Shown: positions 33,586-46,092, counted from the stretch's first letter. The stretch: DNA of 64,000 nt from Cristatella mucedo (GCA_009760855.2 WPIO01000145.1:771001-835000), one strand, 5' to 3'. Numbers and translations: made by a program. The notes: generated from the letters alone by a model not told the origin.

Positions 33586-34591
33586 TTAATTTATACAATT
33601 TGATTTTCAAAAAATATTGCCCAATTTTATTGCCTTCTTCTTACATGACCGTGTTTGTAGTAGATTCTGATTATTTGACTGACGCAGTGGCCAAGTCAGG
33701 ATTTTATCTGTGGGGGGAATAACTGCAAAATTGTATGTAGGGAAAAAGACGGTGTTAAATCCACAACAAATGAACAATTATTGAGCAAAATAATTGCTTT
33801 TATTCGAGTCAAACTCGTTGCTACTCATCGAGTGCATTCAAGACAAAATTGTTGGCAGTCGGGAGGGGCAGAGTACTTGGGGCGGCTCACGTCGATGCCT
33901 CAATGTAGAGGGTGCTTATGCCCCTGCCAACTGGCATCAGTATCGGTGTTACAGATTGGCGTATTTATTTCTTCCGAAACATCTATTCTTGGTGTGAACA
34001 AAACATATTTTTAATTTTGACAATATTAGCAGTCATGCAAAAGCCAATGCTTAAGGCCAATAATTATAGTTGAAATTTTCAAAAGTCAAATTTACTGGCC
34101 CTAGTCATGAAAAGTTAATCTAAATAAAAAATAAATGCATTGGCAGTCCAAAGATTTTTTAATTTTAACTTAAATACTTAAAGAGAACGAATCTCTCATC
34201 TAGGATTGATATTTTCAACTCGGACTTCCATTTGTTTAGCTGAGTATTTTGCACAAAATAAATATGCCTATTAAATGACCTCATTTCAAGCTGGCTGTGC
34301 GAGGGCTTTGATAAAAAAAACCTGAACAAAAACTCAAGAAAGTCTTCAAACACTTGTTACATACCACTTTTATCTGTCGATGTGGGTGCAAAATGAATTG
34401 TAGCCACATGCATACGGCTAGCAACCCAAGATTTTGAAAAGCGCTTAGTAGGTATAGTTACGGTAAAAGCATAAGCATAAGGTCAAATACAGAGTAAGCA
34501 AAGGAACTTATTCAACGATTCATACCAAATGAGCAGTGAAAGCTTTGAGAGGCATCAAAAGTGCTAGACTAAATGGGGCACATCTACTTAC

Positions 34592-34777
34592 CAGGATTGC
34601 AGGTCAGCTGCCTACCAGCCCAGTTCCAGTTTCCATTGGAACAGGTTGCATTACCGATCCCACCGGCTGGAACGTAGCCTTGGATGCATTGCATTACTAC
34701 AGCTTGACCGGTGAAGTATACAGGGCTCGAATTTTCTGAAGCGATTGTCAAACCATTCGACGTAGGTAGAGGGCAAT
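34592..34777 (-). CDS. CCP/sushi module exon 8
   Basis: The shortest CCP exon (186 nt), phase 1-1, after GTCTTTTAG and before GTAAGT. The module starts CPLPTSNGLT and carries cysteines at C, MQC, ATC and LTC and the signature WNW (NGNWNWAG), ending CNPG. The core YVPAGGIGNATC is typical. The following intron to module 9 is about 8.5 kb and mostly repeats. Confidence 0.82.
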
Positions 34778-35551
34778 CTAAAAGACGATTGTGAGACCTT
34801 TTTTCAAGGGTAAAATAATTTCTCCACATCCCTACTCATCATTAATCGTTAGAGAAATCCTTGCTTAGGAACACGTCGACGATGATTTCTGTGTGCGGAT
34901 AAAACATCATCTGTGGCTAGTATCGGAATAAAGGCATATCTTAATCTTCAAGAACAAGTTAAAAATTAAGAAAGCTCTGTTAAGAATTTAAGTGCGTAAA
35001 TTCCCCCTTCTTCTTTAAACTCTTGCCCAGCAAGGAATAGAAAATATTTGAATAACCATTATGCTAATTAAGTACCCACACGCTTGACGTAGCAGTACTC
35101 AAAAAAGCATCCTCTCGTACATTTTAGGTGAATAGCAAAGAATATATTATGACTGACTTATTTTTGCTGTGAGAGTTAATAAAAACTATTACTTTGTTCA
35201 CAGTAAAGATTACCTCATAAGAAAATATGAAAACTCTAGCAATCTTTGTGTGACAACATAAGCCTTGCATCTAAGTAATGAGGCTTGTCTGTATTATATT
35301 TGACTTTAAGCTGAAGAAGCAATTCTATTTTATTCCAAATAAATTATCAAAAAAAGAAATGCATTTACAATTGAATAAGATTTGCTTAATTATTAAAAAA
35401 TAACCTATTTATACGAAAGTTGAAAGGTTTTTATTTCGGGTGATTTATATTCAATATTGTTTAGCGGAATCCTTGTTTTTCATATCAATACTAGTATTAC
35501 TTAATGAGACCTCAATTTCTATTGCTTGAACTGAAAATCAATTAAACGTAC

Positions 35552-35800
35552 CGGTGCAGTTAGTTACAGGATTGGAGCGTAGCCATAAACCATGACAATA
35601 AACGCATCCAGTTTCCACGCTATGACATCACAACTTATGTAGCTACTAGTTTTCTGGTTTGACCACGATTCTATTTAATGTTCGCCGCACCCAGAAAATG
35701 AATAAGCTATCACTCTTTGATCCAAGCCTGAACACGCGGTAGCCACTCCTGTTTAGTTTTTCGACCCGTATAATCCAGAATCAGGTTTAGGGGCAATAAT
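35552..35800 (-). pseudogene. Decayed CCP exon
   Basis: Between modules 7 and 8 the minus strand carries CCP-like pieces in shifting frames. There is a start resembling PKPDSGLYGS, a middle ACSGLDQRVIAYSFSGC, and an end CHGLWLRSNPVTNC followed by an intact phase-1 donor (G|GTACGT). In-frame stops and at least one frameshift separate them, so no full module can be read. The end resembles the GLW...P..NC ending of module 18 more than the W-x-W modules. This looks like a former exon now skipped. The 5' boundary is approximate. Confidence 0.45.
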
Positions 35801-36506
35801 TGAGCAAGGTCTATTCACCACCACAGTTCTATTATAGCGAACCATATTATAACACTGTGCGATCTCTCATTCAGCCGCATGTTTTACAACTGATTTTGAG
35901 CTCTTGCATAGGCCTCTTCGTATTACGATTCTCTCTCTATCTCCTCCTCTTTCTCTCCCTTTTCTCCCCAAATTTAAGATAGTCCCACATGTATGTGTGA
36001 CCAAAGCTCAAAACTAAAGAATTAAGTACCATACACTGCCTTCCTTCTGTTCAAATTCAAGTCATAAATCGACCATATGTAATGACACTCTAGTAATTTA
36101 TATTAAGAGTAGTTAGATTACGACCAGAGCACAATGTAAAGGCATTCTAGAGATAAATCTTACTTTAGATTTTTTAACTATCTGAACACCACTAATTAAA
36201 TGGTTACACTCAGCACTCAAATGGGAGGGGGTGACAGAATGAAATAAAGTCATCATAGACTTATATAGGTTAAAATCTTAATACATTTTCTCGTGATCTC
36301 TGTGAGCATTGTACAATAAATTCAGAAAAAATAGTACTTTCTCTTGCCATGCGATTATCATTGAATAGACTGAAATTTGAATTCAGTTATCACTGTTCCA
36401 ATACAGCAGTGCCATTATTGCGTGAGTGGCCGATGCATGACAGTCGTGTTAAATTCTAGTTCCTTGCCCTAATCCACTTGAAAAGTAAATCTGTTAGAAA
36501 ACTCAC

Positions 36507-36710
36507 ATCGGGCGCACTGGAGCATATTCTCAGAACCCTGCCAGCTCCAGGTTCCGTTTTGCTGACATGTTCCGTAAGAACTGCCTTCTGTACCAGCATA
36601 ACCGTTGGAGCAGACCAATACTACAGTGCCATTCGCCAAGTATGATGAATAAGTGACACTTAGCGTACTTGTGGTGATGAATGTGTTTGGATTCGGGTTA
36701 ATCGTGCAGC
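36507..36710 (-). CDS. CCP/sushi module exon 7
   Basis: A 204-nt phase 1-1 exon after TTTGTTTCAG and before GTGAGT. The module begins GCTINPNPNTF, has cysteines at GC, LVC, GTC and LQC and the WSW signature, and ends LQCAR. It is rich in Ser and Thr between the first two cysteines and has N-x-T sites (NGT twice), consistent with an extracellular glycoprotein. Confidence 0.82.
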
Positions 36711-36747
36711 CTGAAACAAATCGTAAGAGTAATTGCAATGCTTTTCT

Positions 36748-36796
36748 AAGTAAAGTATAAAGTAAAAAGTAAAGTATAAAGTATAAAGTAAAGCAA
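36748..36796. repeat. AAGTATAAAGTA minisatellite
   Basis: Four to five imperfect AAAGTATAAAGT units. Confidence 0.75.
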
Positions 36797-36825
36797 AGTA
36801 CTGTTAGGTAATGCTTTACATATAT

Positions 36826-37180
36826 TGTAATGTAATGCACCCGCTCTTTAACTCCACAAAGTTACACTGCCTACATTGGTCTTATGCAGGAGAGTTTTCT
36901 ACAGATCAATTAAAATCTGTTCGACTTTCCGTGCCCACACGGTAGCCACCAGACTGAATCTCACGTAACAAAGATACAGTTAGAAACCACTCCCGAGTCA
37001 GGAGGGCAGTTGAGATAGTGAGTAGCATGGAAGTAGCTGCTCTGGACTGCTGGAAAAAATGCATCACAGTCGGCAGCAGGAGAGTAGATGTCATTGCTTA
37101 CAAGTTACTGAAGTGAGTTCCAGAGTCTAGGACTTAAGCAGAGCCAAATTTTCTGTCTCCAACGGTCTAGGAACTCAATG
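36826..37180 (-). repeat. LINE-B 3' end
   Basis: A minus-strand 3' UTR and C-terminus matching the 19.3 and 42.0 kb copies (GGAGAGTTTTCTA, CGGCAGCAGGAGAGTAG). It ends in a TTACAT-type tail beside a GTATAAAGTAAA minisatellite. Confidence 0.7.
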
Positions 37181-38030
37181 AGTCATTTGCTTACTTATTT
37201 TTTAAGTGATTGACAGGCATGTAAGCATTGCCAGTTTACGTTTTGCTTCGTCAGATTCAAGCTTATCAGTAATTAAATTATGGCGCAATGAATCTGCGGT
37301 ATCTGGACCAGTGAAATAAAAAAGTTATTATTCTGTGGAAAATATTGAATTTGAGTAAAGTAATCTGAAAATGCTGACTCTCTTAGAGGATAATTAAAAA
37401 GCCGCTAAAAGTTTGTTTGGCACATGTACAGTAAGATAATAGCCAGCACAGCACCGTCATAATATAATGCTGCAAGAGTAAGAGTACATTACATATAATA
37501 TTTAGATGACCATTGCTTAGTTTAGTAAATGTAGGTGCTTGAAATACATGAAAAACCGATAGAAAATGAGCATTACATGATCAGAAAAAGAAATTAGCAA
37601 ATATATTAGCAATGCAGTTTATTCGCTAGTAGCTTGAGTGACCGATAAAAACATATCAAGCTTTAGCAAACTGTGAATTTTTGTAACGATCTCCTATTAA
37701 AATTGTTGTAAATGCAGCGCAAATAGATAAATTAATAATTAATATATATCCAAAATATTTATAAAGTACGTATTTTAGTCTTTTTAAAATGAACACAGTT
37801 TCATGTCAAATCAATAGATAGTCAAATAATATAAACTCTTACTTATAAGCTTGTGCACTGTGTAGTAGATTGTGAATATCTCACTTGAAAATAAAGTTAG
37901 GGCTGAAGGCTAGTTGCTTCCGGCCTTTAAAGTGATGGCATTGTAGCTTAAATGCATCATAAATGAAAATATGTGGGTATATATCATTAAGCTGAGAAAG
38001 TTTGGATATATTGTATACTGAGTTACTTGC

Positions 38031-38225
38031 CCGGAGCACAGCTCAGTAAGGATTGTCCACCCCACGACCAAGCTCCACGTGAGCATGTGACATAAGCTGT
38101 TCCTGATGTCCGAACGTAACCTGCATCGCATTTAACTGTCAAGCTTGTGCCCGGAGAGTATGAAATTTGCCAGCTTCCAATCAAAGGAATAACTCCGGTG
38201 CCTGTATCAGGTTGATTGCATGGGT
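38031..38225 (-). CDS. CCP/sushi module exon 6 (GC-AG donor)
   Basis: A 195-nt exon after TGTTTCAG. The module runs from PCNQPDTGTG to LLSCAPG, with cysteines at PC, VKC, VTC and LSC and the signature WSW. The frame runs straight into a stop after CAPGK, so the exon must end earlier. No phase-1 GT exists there, but G|GCAAGT sits exactly where the other modules have G|GTAAGT and keeps phase 1 and a length divisible by three. I therefore place a GC donor here. A GT two codons later would give phase 2, which does not fit the next exon. Confidence 0.75.
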
Positions 38226-38433
38226 CTGAAACATACAGCGATAATTAGAGATCCAAAATTCCACAATAACAATAAGAATAACAGCAGTAATAACTATGCA
38301 CAACTCTCGAAGAAACTTAGCACTAAACACAATAGTTTTCCGGTACTTCAAATGGCCCTGAGGGATAATAAAATACGTGATAAGAGATAGCACCATATGT
38401 GCTTGCAGTAGAAGAAAAAAGTCGAAGTATATA

Positions 38434-39710
38434 ATAATAATAATAATAGTGCACTTGATAAAGCACCCTGAGCTCATTCAATCTCTGTCTTGGCACTTTA
38501 AGTTTATTGCAAAGGGAAACGAGATTGAATGGTGAGTAATAATATGCTTGATGAAAAACGTGTATAACATGGTTAGGCGTGACATGCACAGGGTTAGCAT
38601 GCAAGTGTGGTTAGTTGCAGCATGCACAGTAACAGCGCGAATAAGCACATAAACGACGAATCGAAGGGACCCACTAAATGCTGTCCTAAATAAATGCGTT
38701 TTTAAATTCTTTTTAAATATGGTTACGTCAAGGGATGTTGTGCCGCAAGTCGGGTGTGAGTTCCAGGCTTTGGAAGCATACAAAATAAATGCACGGTCTC
38801 CGAAAAATTTGAGGTTTGTACGAGGTATTGGTAAAATGTTGGATTCCGAAAAGCGAGTGGTACGATGCTTGGCCTGGTGGGGGAGTAGATCTGAGAGATA
38901 GGCTGGAGCCAAAGAATGAAGTGACCTAAATGTGAGCGACAAAACCTCGAAGTCGATCCATTGCTTGATTGGTAGCAAGTGCAGGTTGGCGAGATGTGGT
39001 GTGATGTGGCAACTGCGAAGCTCACGACGGACAAGCATAGCTGCAGAGTTTCGCCACAGCTGTAAGCGCCTGATTGCACATGCCGGTAGGCCAGCAAGCA
39101 GTGAGTTACAGAAGTCAAGACGGGTTGTCACAAATCTATTTGAGCAAAGTTATGTAGCTGAAAGTTGGCAGACTTGACTGTGGAGCTGATACGGTCGTCT
39201 AACGAGAGGTCACTTTGGAACATGACACCGAGATTTGGTGCAGACTCAACAGGACATCTGCTGGCAGAGCCGATTTTGAGCGTTAGTTTTTCTAATTTCT
39301 GAACCACACTTCTTTTGCCTATAACTAGTAAGTTGGTTTTATCATCATATAATTTAAGGGAATTTGCTGCCATCCATATGCGGATGCCATGAATACATGC
39401 AGCAAATGAGTTGAGAGAATCCGAGGTGCTCGAAGGCGGGGAGGGATCAAAGCAAAGGTGCAACTGAGTGTCATCCGGATAGAAGTGAAAGCCTAGATTG
39501 TGCTTGGAAATCACATCAGCAAGAGGGAGAGTATAAACAGTGAAAAGAACCGAACCTAGCATTGAGCCCTGAGGTACCCTATATATTAGATATACCTTGG
39601 ATGATCTTTGTCTTTGTAATATAGTTCGCATTGACGATGCTTATTCAAAGATAAAATAGGGCTAAGTTCAACCTTAACATCATGAAGTAAGGGCAAGTGT
39701 TCTGATACCA
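38434..39710 (-). repeat. LINE-A copy with long RT frames
   Basis: Tail and hairpin at 38434-38510. Two long overlapping frames (38478-39131 and 39128-39631) cover the RT C-terminus and the catalytic region (YPDDTQLHLC, where the first catalytic-box position is changed to P). One frameshift near 39130 separates them. It is one of the better-preserved copies. Confidence 0.8.
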
Positions 39711-40162
39711 GTCGACGGAAATTTAGGCTTGAGATGAACTTTATCCGAAGGCAAGGTCAGTAAAATATTTGACGTAGGCTACACGCATCGCTGGGCGACC
39801 AGAGGAGTGAGTAGAGCGGGAGCTGCAATAGAAGGGGTCCATTGAGGGGCGAGTGGAGTGCCGGAAGAGCCCTTCAAGCATGGCTAGCTATAAGAAGTTA
39901 ATAGGAAATGTAAACTTAGAAATGAGACTGACTTAGTGACCAAGGCCGTCTATTTAGACTTCGTGATGGCCAATATTTCACAACTGCAATGCCAATTGAC
40001 AATAGATTAGTTTAGAAAGTAGTCATATGTACTTTAATAATGGTGCTACATAAAGCTGAAAAACTTAGGGAGCACTATTATTAAAGGGTGAGAGCCAAGC
40101 TGAAGCACGCTCACTAACTAAAACGTGCTGGCAGTCGCTGTCGCGCATTAGCTAGCGCTTAC

Positions 40163-40366
40163 TTTCTGAGCATTGTAGTATATATGGCGCCGTTGCTGTA
40201 TTCCATTGCCACACCCAATTTACGCAGGATCCCTGGGTTGAGCCTTGACCTTGGGTGTAACCCGTGTTGCAAGCTAAGCTCAGCGTCTCGCCGTCGTCGT
40301 ACATGCTTTTCCAGCTCCCGTTAGTCAGCAGGACACCAGCGCCATAGCTAGGTTGAGAACAGCAGT
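40163..40366 (-). CDS. CCP/sushi module exon 5
   Basis: A 204-nt phase 1-1 exon after TATTCTCTAG and before GTAAGC. The module starts with a double cysteine (CCSQPSYGAG), then LAC, GSC and LQC, so it has five cysteines. It has the W-x-W signature as WVWQW and a long loop before the last cysteine. The motif CNTGYTQGQGS is a typical CCP core. Confidence 0.8.
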
Positions 40367-40789
40367 CTAGAGAATAGAACCACAATAACCATAGTAACAA
40401 TGTCCGTCCTAGAATGCTCTAAAAGAACCAAATCTCTCTCCTGACGATTTAGAGTCCATACAAAAAGACGCAATAACCGATAGGTAAAGACAATGATAGT
40501 TTCGTGCTTAGACAAGTCTCTAAATGTACCCTAGTAACATGCATGAAAAGGTGCACAAAAGCACGAGAACAACATCCCAGTCATTTTTTAGTAGAACCAT
40601 TGGTTAATAACATGCACTGACACATGCACAGGTGAAAATTCAAAGCATAGGAAAATAAAGTCATTGATGTGCTAAATAAAAGTATCTCGCTCTTGCCCCA
40701 AGTTACAACGTGCAAGATTTGTGAAAGCACATGTAAAAAAAGAAAGTTAATTCAGACGACAGACAAAATGCTGCGACGAACAATTAGGT

Positions 40790-41500
40790 GTTTAGCTCTT
40801 TTTTTGTAATATCATCAGATCAGGAGACGACAATGTCAGGCGGTAGTAATTTCCAGGCTTTTGGAATGCTGTGAATGCTAGATCAGTCTTAGAGGGATGT
40901 AAAGATAGTTCGGGCCACAAACAAGTTTTAATTCTAGCATTTAAAAAAATGCTTAAGAGGAAATCTATTTCCTCTAGATCTCTGATTGCTATTAAAGTTA
41001 TAATCTAACATTCCTTTATTGTCAACATATTATTTAGTATTATTAATATATTCATATCAATACAAATACAATTCTGAAGAGTTAAGGTGTGATGGAGGCC
41101 TTGGGGGAAAGGAATTCAGATGCAAAGGCCGAACAGTTGCTTGAAAGGAAATATAGTTCCCTTTGCTCGCTGTGAAATTTATAACCTAATATTAGTTTAT
41201 TACATATATGTTATTTACTATAATTATTATATTGATATTACTTCCGATCAAACTCCGGAGAGCTGGAAGTGTGACTGGAGGCCTTGGGTAAAATAAATTC
41301 AGATGCAGAGGCCGAATCAAGACGATGGGCAAATCTAAAGGCGATTGACAGTAGCTCGAAATCGATAGATTTATAGCGCTGGTCAGGATGCGTGCGCACA
41401 TTAGTAAATAGTGATGTAATCTGGCAGCTGCGACGTTTAGGGAAGGTAAGCCTTGCTGCCGAGTTTTTTTCAAGCAAGTGTAAGCAACTTCTTGCACAGA
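40790..41500 (-). repeat. Diverged LINE RT fragments
   Basis: The minus strand has LEKNSAARLTFPKRRSCQIT and IDFELLSIAFRF, an old relative of the LINE RT C-terminus. It appears partly duplicated in the 40.8-41.0 and 41.1-41.3 kb stretches (both carry a GGAGGCCTTGGG-like block or its remnant). Confidence 0.5.
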
Positions 41501-42004
41501 ACGAAGACCCACCGCAGATGAGTTATGAATGTCTTGTCGAAAAATCGCGATATATGCAAGGAGCCGTTAGAATGTAGCGTCTTAACCCGAACCATTCTAA
41601 ATATTTTCAAAGTAATTGGATGCATGTAGGCTGAATTAAATGCGGAGCTGATGAACGATTATGTGGCTAATAGTCTTTGTGAAACGGTAAGAGCCCAGAT
41701 TTCGTATAGTCTACGAGGTCTACGCTAGCTATTTTGAGGATTTTCTTTACAATTGACGGTTGACAGCAGCGGGCTTTCTCATAATTAACAATTGTTTTCG
41801 TTTCCATGTTGCTCTTAAAAGTTTACTGTATTGCAAAGCAAGTGAGAAATGTAGCTGAAATGTAGCTAAAATGTAGCCGGTGAGCAGCGAGAGATCGACA
41901 CGCCAGACGCGCCAGGAAAAGATCGTTGCACAAGTACAGTGGTGTCTCATTTGCAGAAAAAAATCACATATCGTGCTTGGAGATTAAACACTCTCCTGCT
42001 CTCT

Positions 42005-42420
42005 CTCTCCTAAAAACTACTCTCCTGCTGCCGACTATGGCTCACCCTTTCCAGCGGTCCTGAGCTGCTACTTCCATGCCACTCACTATCTCAACTGCTC
42101 TCCTGACTGTGCTATGCTTTCCACTTTCTCTTTGTTAAATATAATAAATATAATTCATTTGTAGAGCGCCTCAAGAGAGCTTAATCTCCATTCAGGCGCT
42201 TCACAAATGCGTTTAGTCTCGAGCCCACGACCTCAGCAAGACCTTAGTCGTGGTGAGCACCTTAACCGCTGGACCAAACCAGCTCCCGTGAGATGAAGTC
42301 TGTTGGCTGCCGAATGCGTACCAAAAGCCGGCAGGCTGCGAGTGGGCTATACAAAACTCTCCTGCGTAACACAAACATAGTCTTTGTAGAGTTACCTATG
42401 GATGCATTAAATTAAATTAG
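42005..42420 (+). repeat. LINE-B 3' end interrupted by SINE-A
   Basis: A plus-strand LINE-B end (TGCCGACTATGGCTCACCCT...) running to an AAATTAAATTAG tail. It is split at TTTGTTA/CGTGAGATG by the SINE at 42138-42286; the joined flanks match the uninterrupted copy at 36.95 kb. Confidence 0.75.
42138..42286 (-). repeat. SINE-A (tRNA-derived, LINE-A-like tail)
   Basis: Read on the minus strand it starts with a tRNA-like head (GGTTTGGTCCAGCGGTTAAG, A-box region; GGTCGTGGGCTCGAG, B-box region). It ends with the hairpin GAAGCGCCTGAATGG...GGCGCTC and an AT tail. Inserted in LINE-B. Confidence 0.7.
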
Positions 42421-43807
42421 ATTACATTAAATAAAATTAAAACTCAAACGAAACGGAACGTATGTTGAAAAGAGTAAGCGCCGTACTGATCCTCGGGGTC
42501 CGCCAGCAGCGCTCAGCATCTTCAAGCGATGTCCTAACTGCGTGACACGACAAAGTGGCCTCCACGCTAGGCGGCATGTAGCTGAGGCGGAAGATACCGC
42601 ACCGACAAAATCTATGTGAAGACCTTCCATAAAGGCATGTTAATATGTCTCGCGACAATACCGACCTCTTTTTAAGCTTGAAGAATAAAATCCGCCAGTG
42701 CTGTTGCATACGCATTTTATAACTTACTGTAATCATTTGGCTAGTCATGCTCTGCCAGATACGCAAGACCCTATTTTAATTCTGCTCATCATTCAACATT
42801 AGGCCTACTCAAATTCAGAACGACTTTCTCACTAGATCACGAAGGTAAGTAAATGACATATTGTGAGTACTGACTTTATTTTAGAATACGTTGTTTTTGT
42901 CATTATTCACACATTTTCAGCGGCCGTGCTGGACTTAACGTAACTGAAATTTGAGCAAAATATACCCGAGCTTGCTAATAAGGACATTTGATTTTCTTTT
43001 CCAGTTCAATTTCATAATAAGAAATACACACATTTCTGCTTTAAAGGCACCAAAAATCTATTAAACCTCGAGGTGCTGTGCCATCCGCACTTTTGTGGGA
43101 TGAGGTGTGAGTTCTTGTTCCACTTGTTACACTTGATGATATATTGACTGACAGTGATTCAAGAGTTCAACTGAACGTGACTTTGATGAAAAATACGACC
43201 ATTACGTCCAACAACTAAACTAATATCACAATATGATCTTCATGAATTAGTAAAAAAACCTTTCCTGCCCATAGAGTCGACTTATCTCCTCGGTTCCACA
43301 TAGTTCTGCATTAGGCTGTTCATACTTAGTGAGCTATCTTTGTAAAAAAATATACAAAATCTCAATATTGACATTCAAATAACTCAGAAAGTAATATTTA
43401 CATGGAATAAGTTCAATTAAAGCATTGATGTCACTAACAACACATTTCTAAAAATTTTGTTGAGTAAGTACACACAAAATTACTCCCATCCAAGTTAAAG
43501 TTTAGACGTTTTTAGTGTCTGCTTTCCTATGATGACCTTTGCTAACGAGACCACAGCACTGTGAAGGAGCTACATAACTGGCCGCAATTTTTGTAAAGAG
43601 ACCACATTTATGATTTTGCGATTCCTTGTGAAAGTACGCAGTCAGTGACTTTTAGACAAGAGAAAATTAGCTCACATATTTGTGACAGTGCATCTAGATT
43701 ACCGAAATTCCCTTATTTCGAGATGCCGGATCTGTGCTAGTAAATGCCTAATACTGACGAAACAATAAGCAGCTCTCTTGCTAACAGATCGCTTCACTCC
43801 ATAGCAT

Positions 43808-43965
43808 TGGCCTATCGAGCTGGTTTGGTCTCCTGGTTAAGGTGCTCACCCCAACCAAGGTCTGGCTGAGGTCGGGGGCTAGGGCCGTGAGGCATATGTA
43901 AAGCGCCCGAATAGAGATCAAGTTCTCTTAGGGCGCTATACAATGAATTATATTTATTTACATAT
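43808..43965 (+). repeat. SINE-A
   Basis: Plus-strand tRNA-like head (GAGCTGGTTTGGTCTCCTGG, GGCTGAGGTCGGGGGCTAG), then hairpin AAGCGCCCGAATAGAG...GGGCGCTAT and an AT-rich tail. Confidence 0.7.
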
Positions 43966-44614
43966 TTTATTCACCTATCCTACCTAGTATGCTCACTTCC
44001 AGCGAGCCCTTGCTGCACCCCGCCCCTCGGCTTCCAGGCATATCACTGCACTGTGTAATATACACATATCTTTTAGCGGTCGGTTCTTCAGTTCGCATGA
44101 ATTAAAAGTCTGGAGCTCTCGTGAGCCTCCAGTCAATTCCAGAAGCAACTGGTCTGTCGGTTCCTTCGAGCTTTTCCTTCGCCAAGCGACTAGATCTTTT
44201 ACCACTGTATGTTTTGTACTTATCTGTACACGATTCAGTGTTGCATAATTGTACTTGCCAAAAGTCCTACTGGCTGAAAAAATTGATGGTGTTCTTAGAT
44301 GCTTTAGTATGCTAGCCCTATGCAGGATACTTTCTTAGTTTTGAACAAATATTTCTAAGCATAATACCCTGCTTGTCATTAGCCCTTGTTAATTGAGTTC
44401 TTGGTTCGAGTTGCACAGCACTTGATTACATATTAAACATTAAGTTATATTCGGTCCCTATGCAAATGATCATACTATTTATTATTATTATCTTTAGCTA
44501 TGAGCATTTTGCAATCTAATCTCGGCGGCAGTAACAGTGGGCGTTTACATTGCAACGAGAATCAATTGAGTCGCGACCACTTCGCTGGAGGACTTGTCAT
44601 TGAATAGAGCTTAC

Positions 44615-44815
44615 CGCAAAAATAGCACACGAGCCTGCTTCCGCTGTAAATCCACTTCCCATATCCGTTGTCACTGTTACACCGTGGCTGCGTGTCTCCA
44701 CCAGCTGAAGCGTAACCGGGAGCACAACCCAGCGTTACGGATGTAGAATCCAAATAGGGTGCTGACCCGCTGACGACCACCACGTTGGCTGCCATTCCTG
44801 GTGGCGATGGACAAC
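44615..44815 (-). CDS. CCP/sushi module exon 4
   Basis: A 201-nt phase 1-1 exon after ATTTCCAG and before GTAAGC. The module begins GCPSPPGMAA and carries cysteines at GC, LGC, PRC and LVC. It then adds an extra cysteine in its last codons (LVCYFC), leaving an odd number. KWIYSG replaces the usual W-x-W. The extra C-Y-x-C ending resembles the ending of the mini-exons and might pair with another module. Confidence 0.8.
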
Positions 44816-44819
44816 CTGG

Positions 44820-46092
44820 AAATATGAGTACGTGTCAGTAATTTAAAATTAATATTCCTAAGAGCTGGAGGCAGACATTTTGAAAAAACATAAAGCGTGT
44901 TAAGGCTGTCTTCTTATCAAAACACATAATGTTTCTCTACGGCCATAAGAGCATTGTAGAAGTCTTCGCCAAGTACAGAACAAGGCTGGTGCTTAATATG
45001 AATCATATTGAAGCTACTTTACAATGCAGTGAGATTGGTTCGCTTATTCAAGCAAAAGTAGAATTAGTTATTCTTAAATGGCTTCTACCTAATGATACTG
45101 AATAGGATGAAGCCACGGACTCCGAATGACTATAATACGATTTCATAATCAACGACAACCATTTGGAAATTGTCGAACAATCTTTCAAGAGAACCTGGCT
45201 TAGATGAAACAATTTATTGTTCTTCTGAGCCAAAACAGTAGACTAACTAATGAACCCATTCTTTTCGTTCGATTGCTCAGGCAGATAACACGCTCCTCAA
45301 AACTGAGCCAGGACACAGTAGTGTTCTTTTTTACTTGAAATCTCCTTCTTTAAGCCAAGTGGTCAATTGAGTGAAGATATTTTCTTTGATTATGTAGTTT
45401 ATTTAAGTTTCTTGGTCTTCGCTTTGTAAATTCCTTGAGTATACTGAAACAGGGCATTAACTTGCAATACAGCTACTTACACTGCCTATCTCGCCATAGC
45501 TTTCAGCACACTCACTCTTATGAAAAAGAAGAGATGCTGGATCGTGATGATAGTCGTAGACGTGATCTTATTTAATTACGATTACAATCTCATCCCGATG
45601 GCTAGATCGTGAGACCGTGAAGTTATCCAATGTACGAAGCTAAGTTCTACTGTAGTGGCAAAAATGGCAGATCTGCCGCAATTCTTCGTGAAAGCGCTCA
45701 CTGCTTGATAGTCGCACAAATAGCACTGCCCGGATTTAGTAGGATGCGGGAGAAGTTCCCTGTGAGCAGGAGCAAACAGGAAGCTTCTACAGGACGCACA
45801 ATTCTCTTATTTAAATGGAACACTAGCAGCGGAGTTTCTTTGTTAAAACTCGTGATCATTCAAACGTTTTTTCTTGTCCAGGATCAATATGACGTATTTT
45901 CGTGCCCACCGATTAAGTTACTGCTGCTGCCTGTGCAACCTCAAATTAGGTTGAGGCCAGTGACAAGCCTTTACGCAGGGATTTAAATTTGGCCGCGACT
46001 GAATTATTGAACCAACTTGAAATTTATAGGTTGCAGTGTGTATACAATGCCAGCCCTAGCAATTTACAACTCTGGTCTCATCATCAACAAAC
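44820..46092. other. Intron between modules 3 and 4
   Basis: No repeat family or exon is recognised. A plus-strand ORF at 45630-45986 has no recognisable motif. Confidence 0.4.

Noticed and set aside
33684-33760. A second CAGTGGCC-type MITE
   Set aside because: One end (CAGTGGCCAAGTCAGG) is present but I found no matching inverted end within 500 nt.
37860-37874. A 15-nt phase 1-1 microexon downstream of module 6
   Set aside because: Acceptor and donor fit, but no cysteine or shared motif; such tiny frames arise by chance, as does a 24-nt one near 45.98 kb.
38478-39131. A 217-codon ORF as an independent protein
   Set aside because: It matches the LINE-A RT C-terminus found in at least five other places and ends in the LINE 3' UTR.
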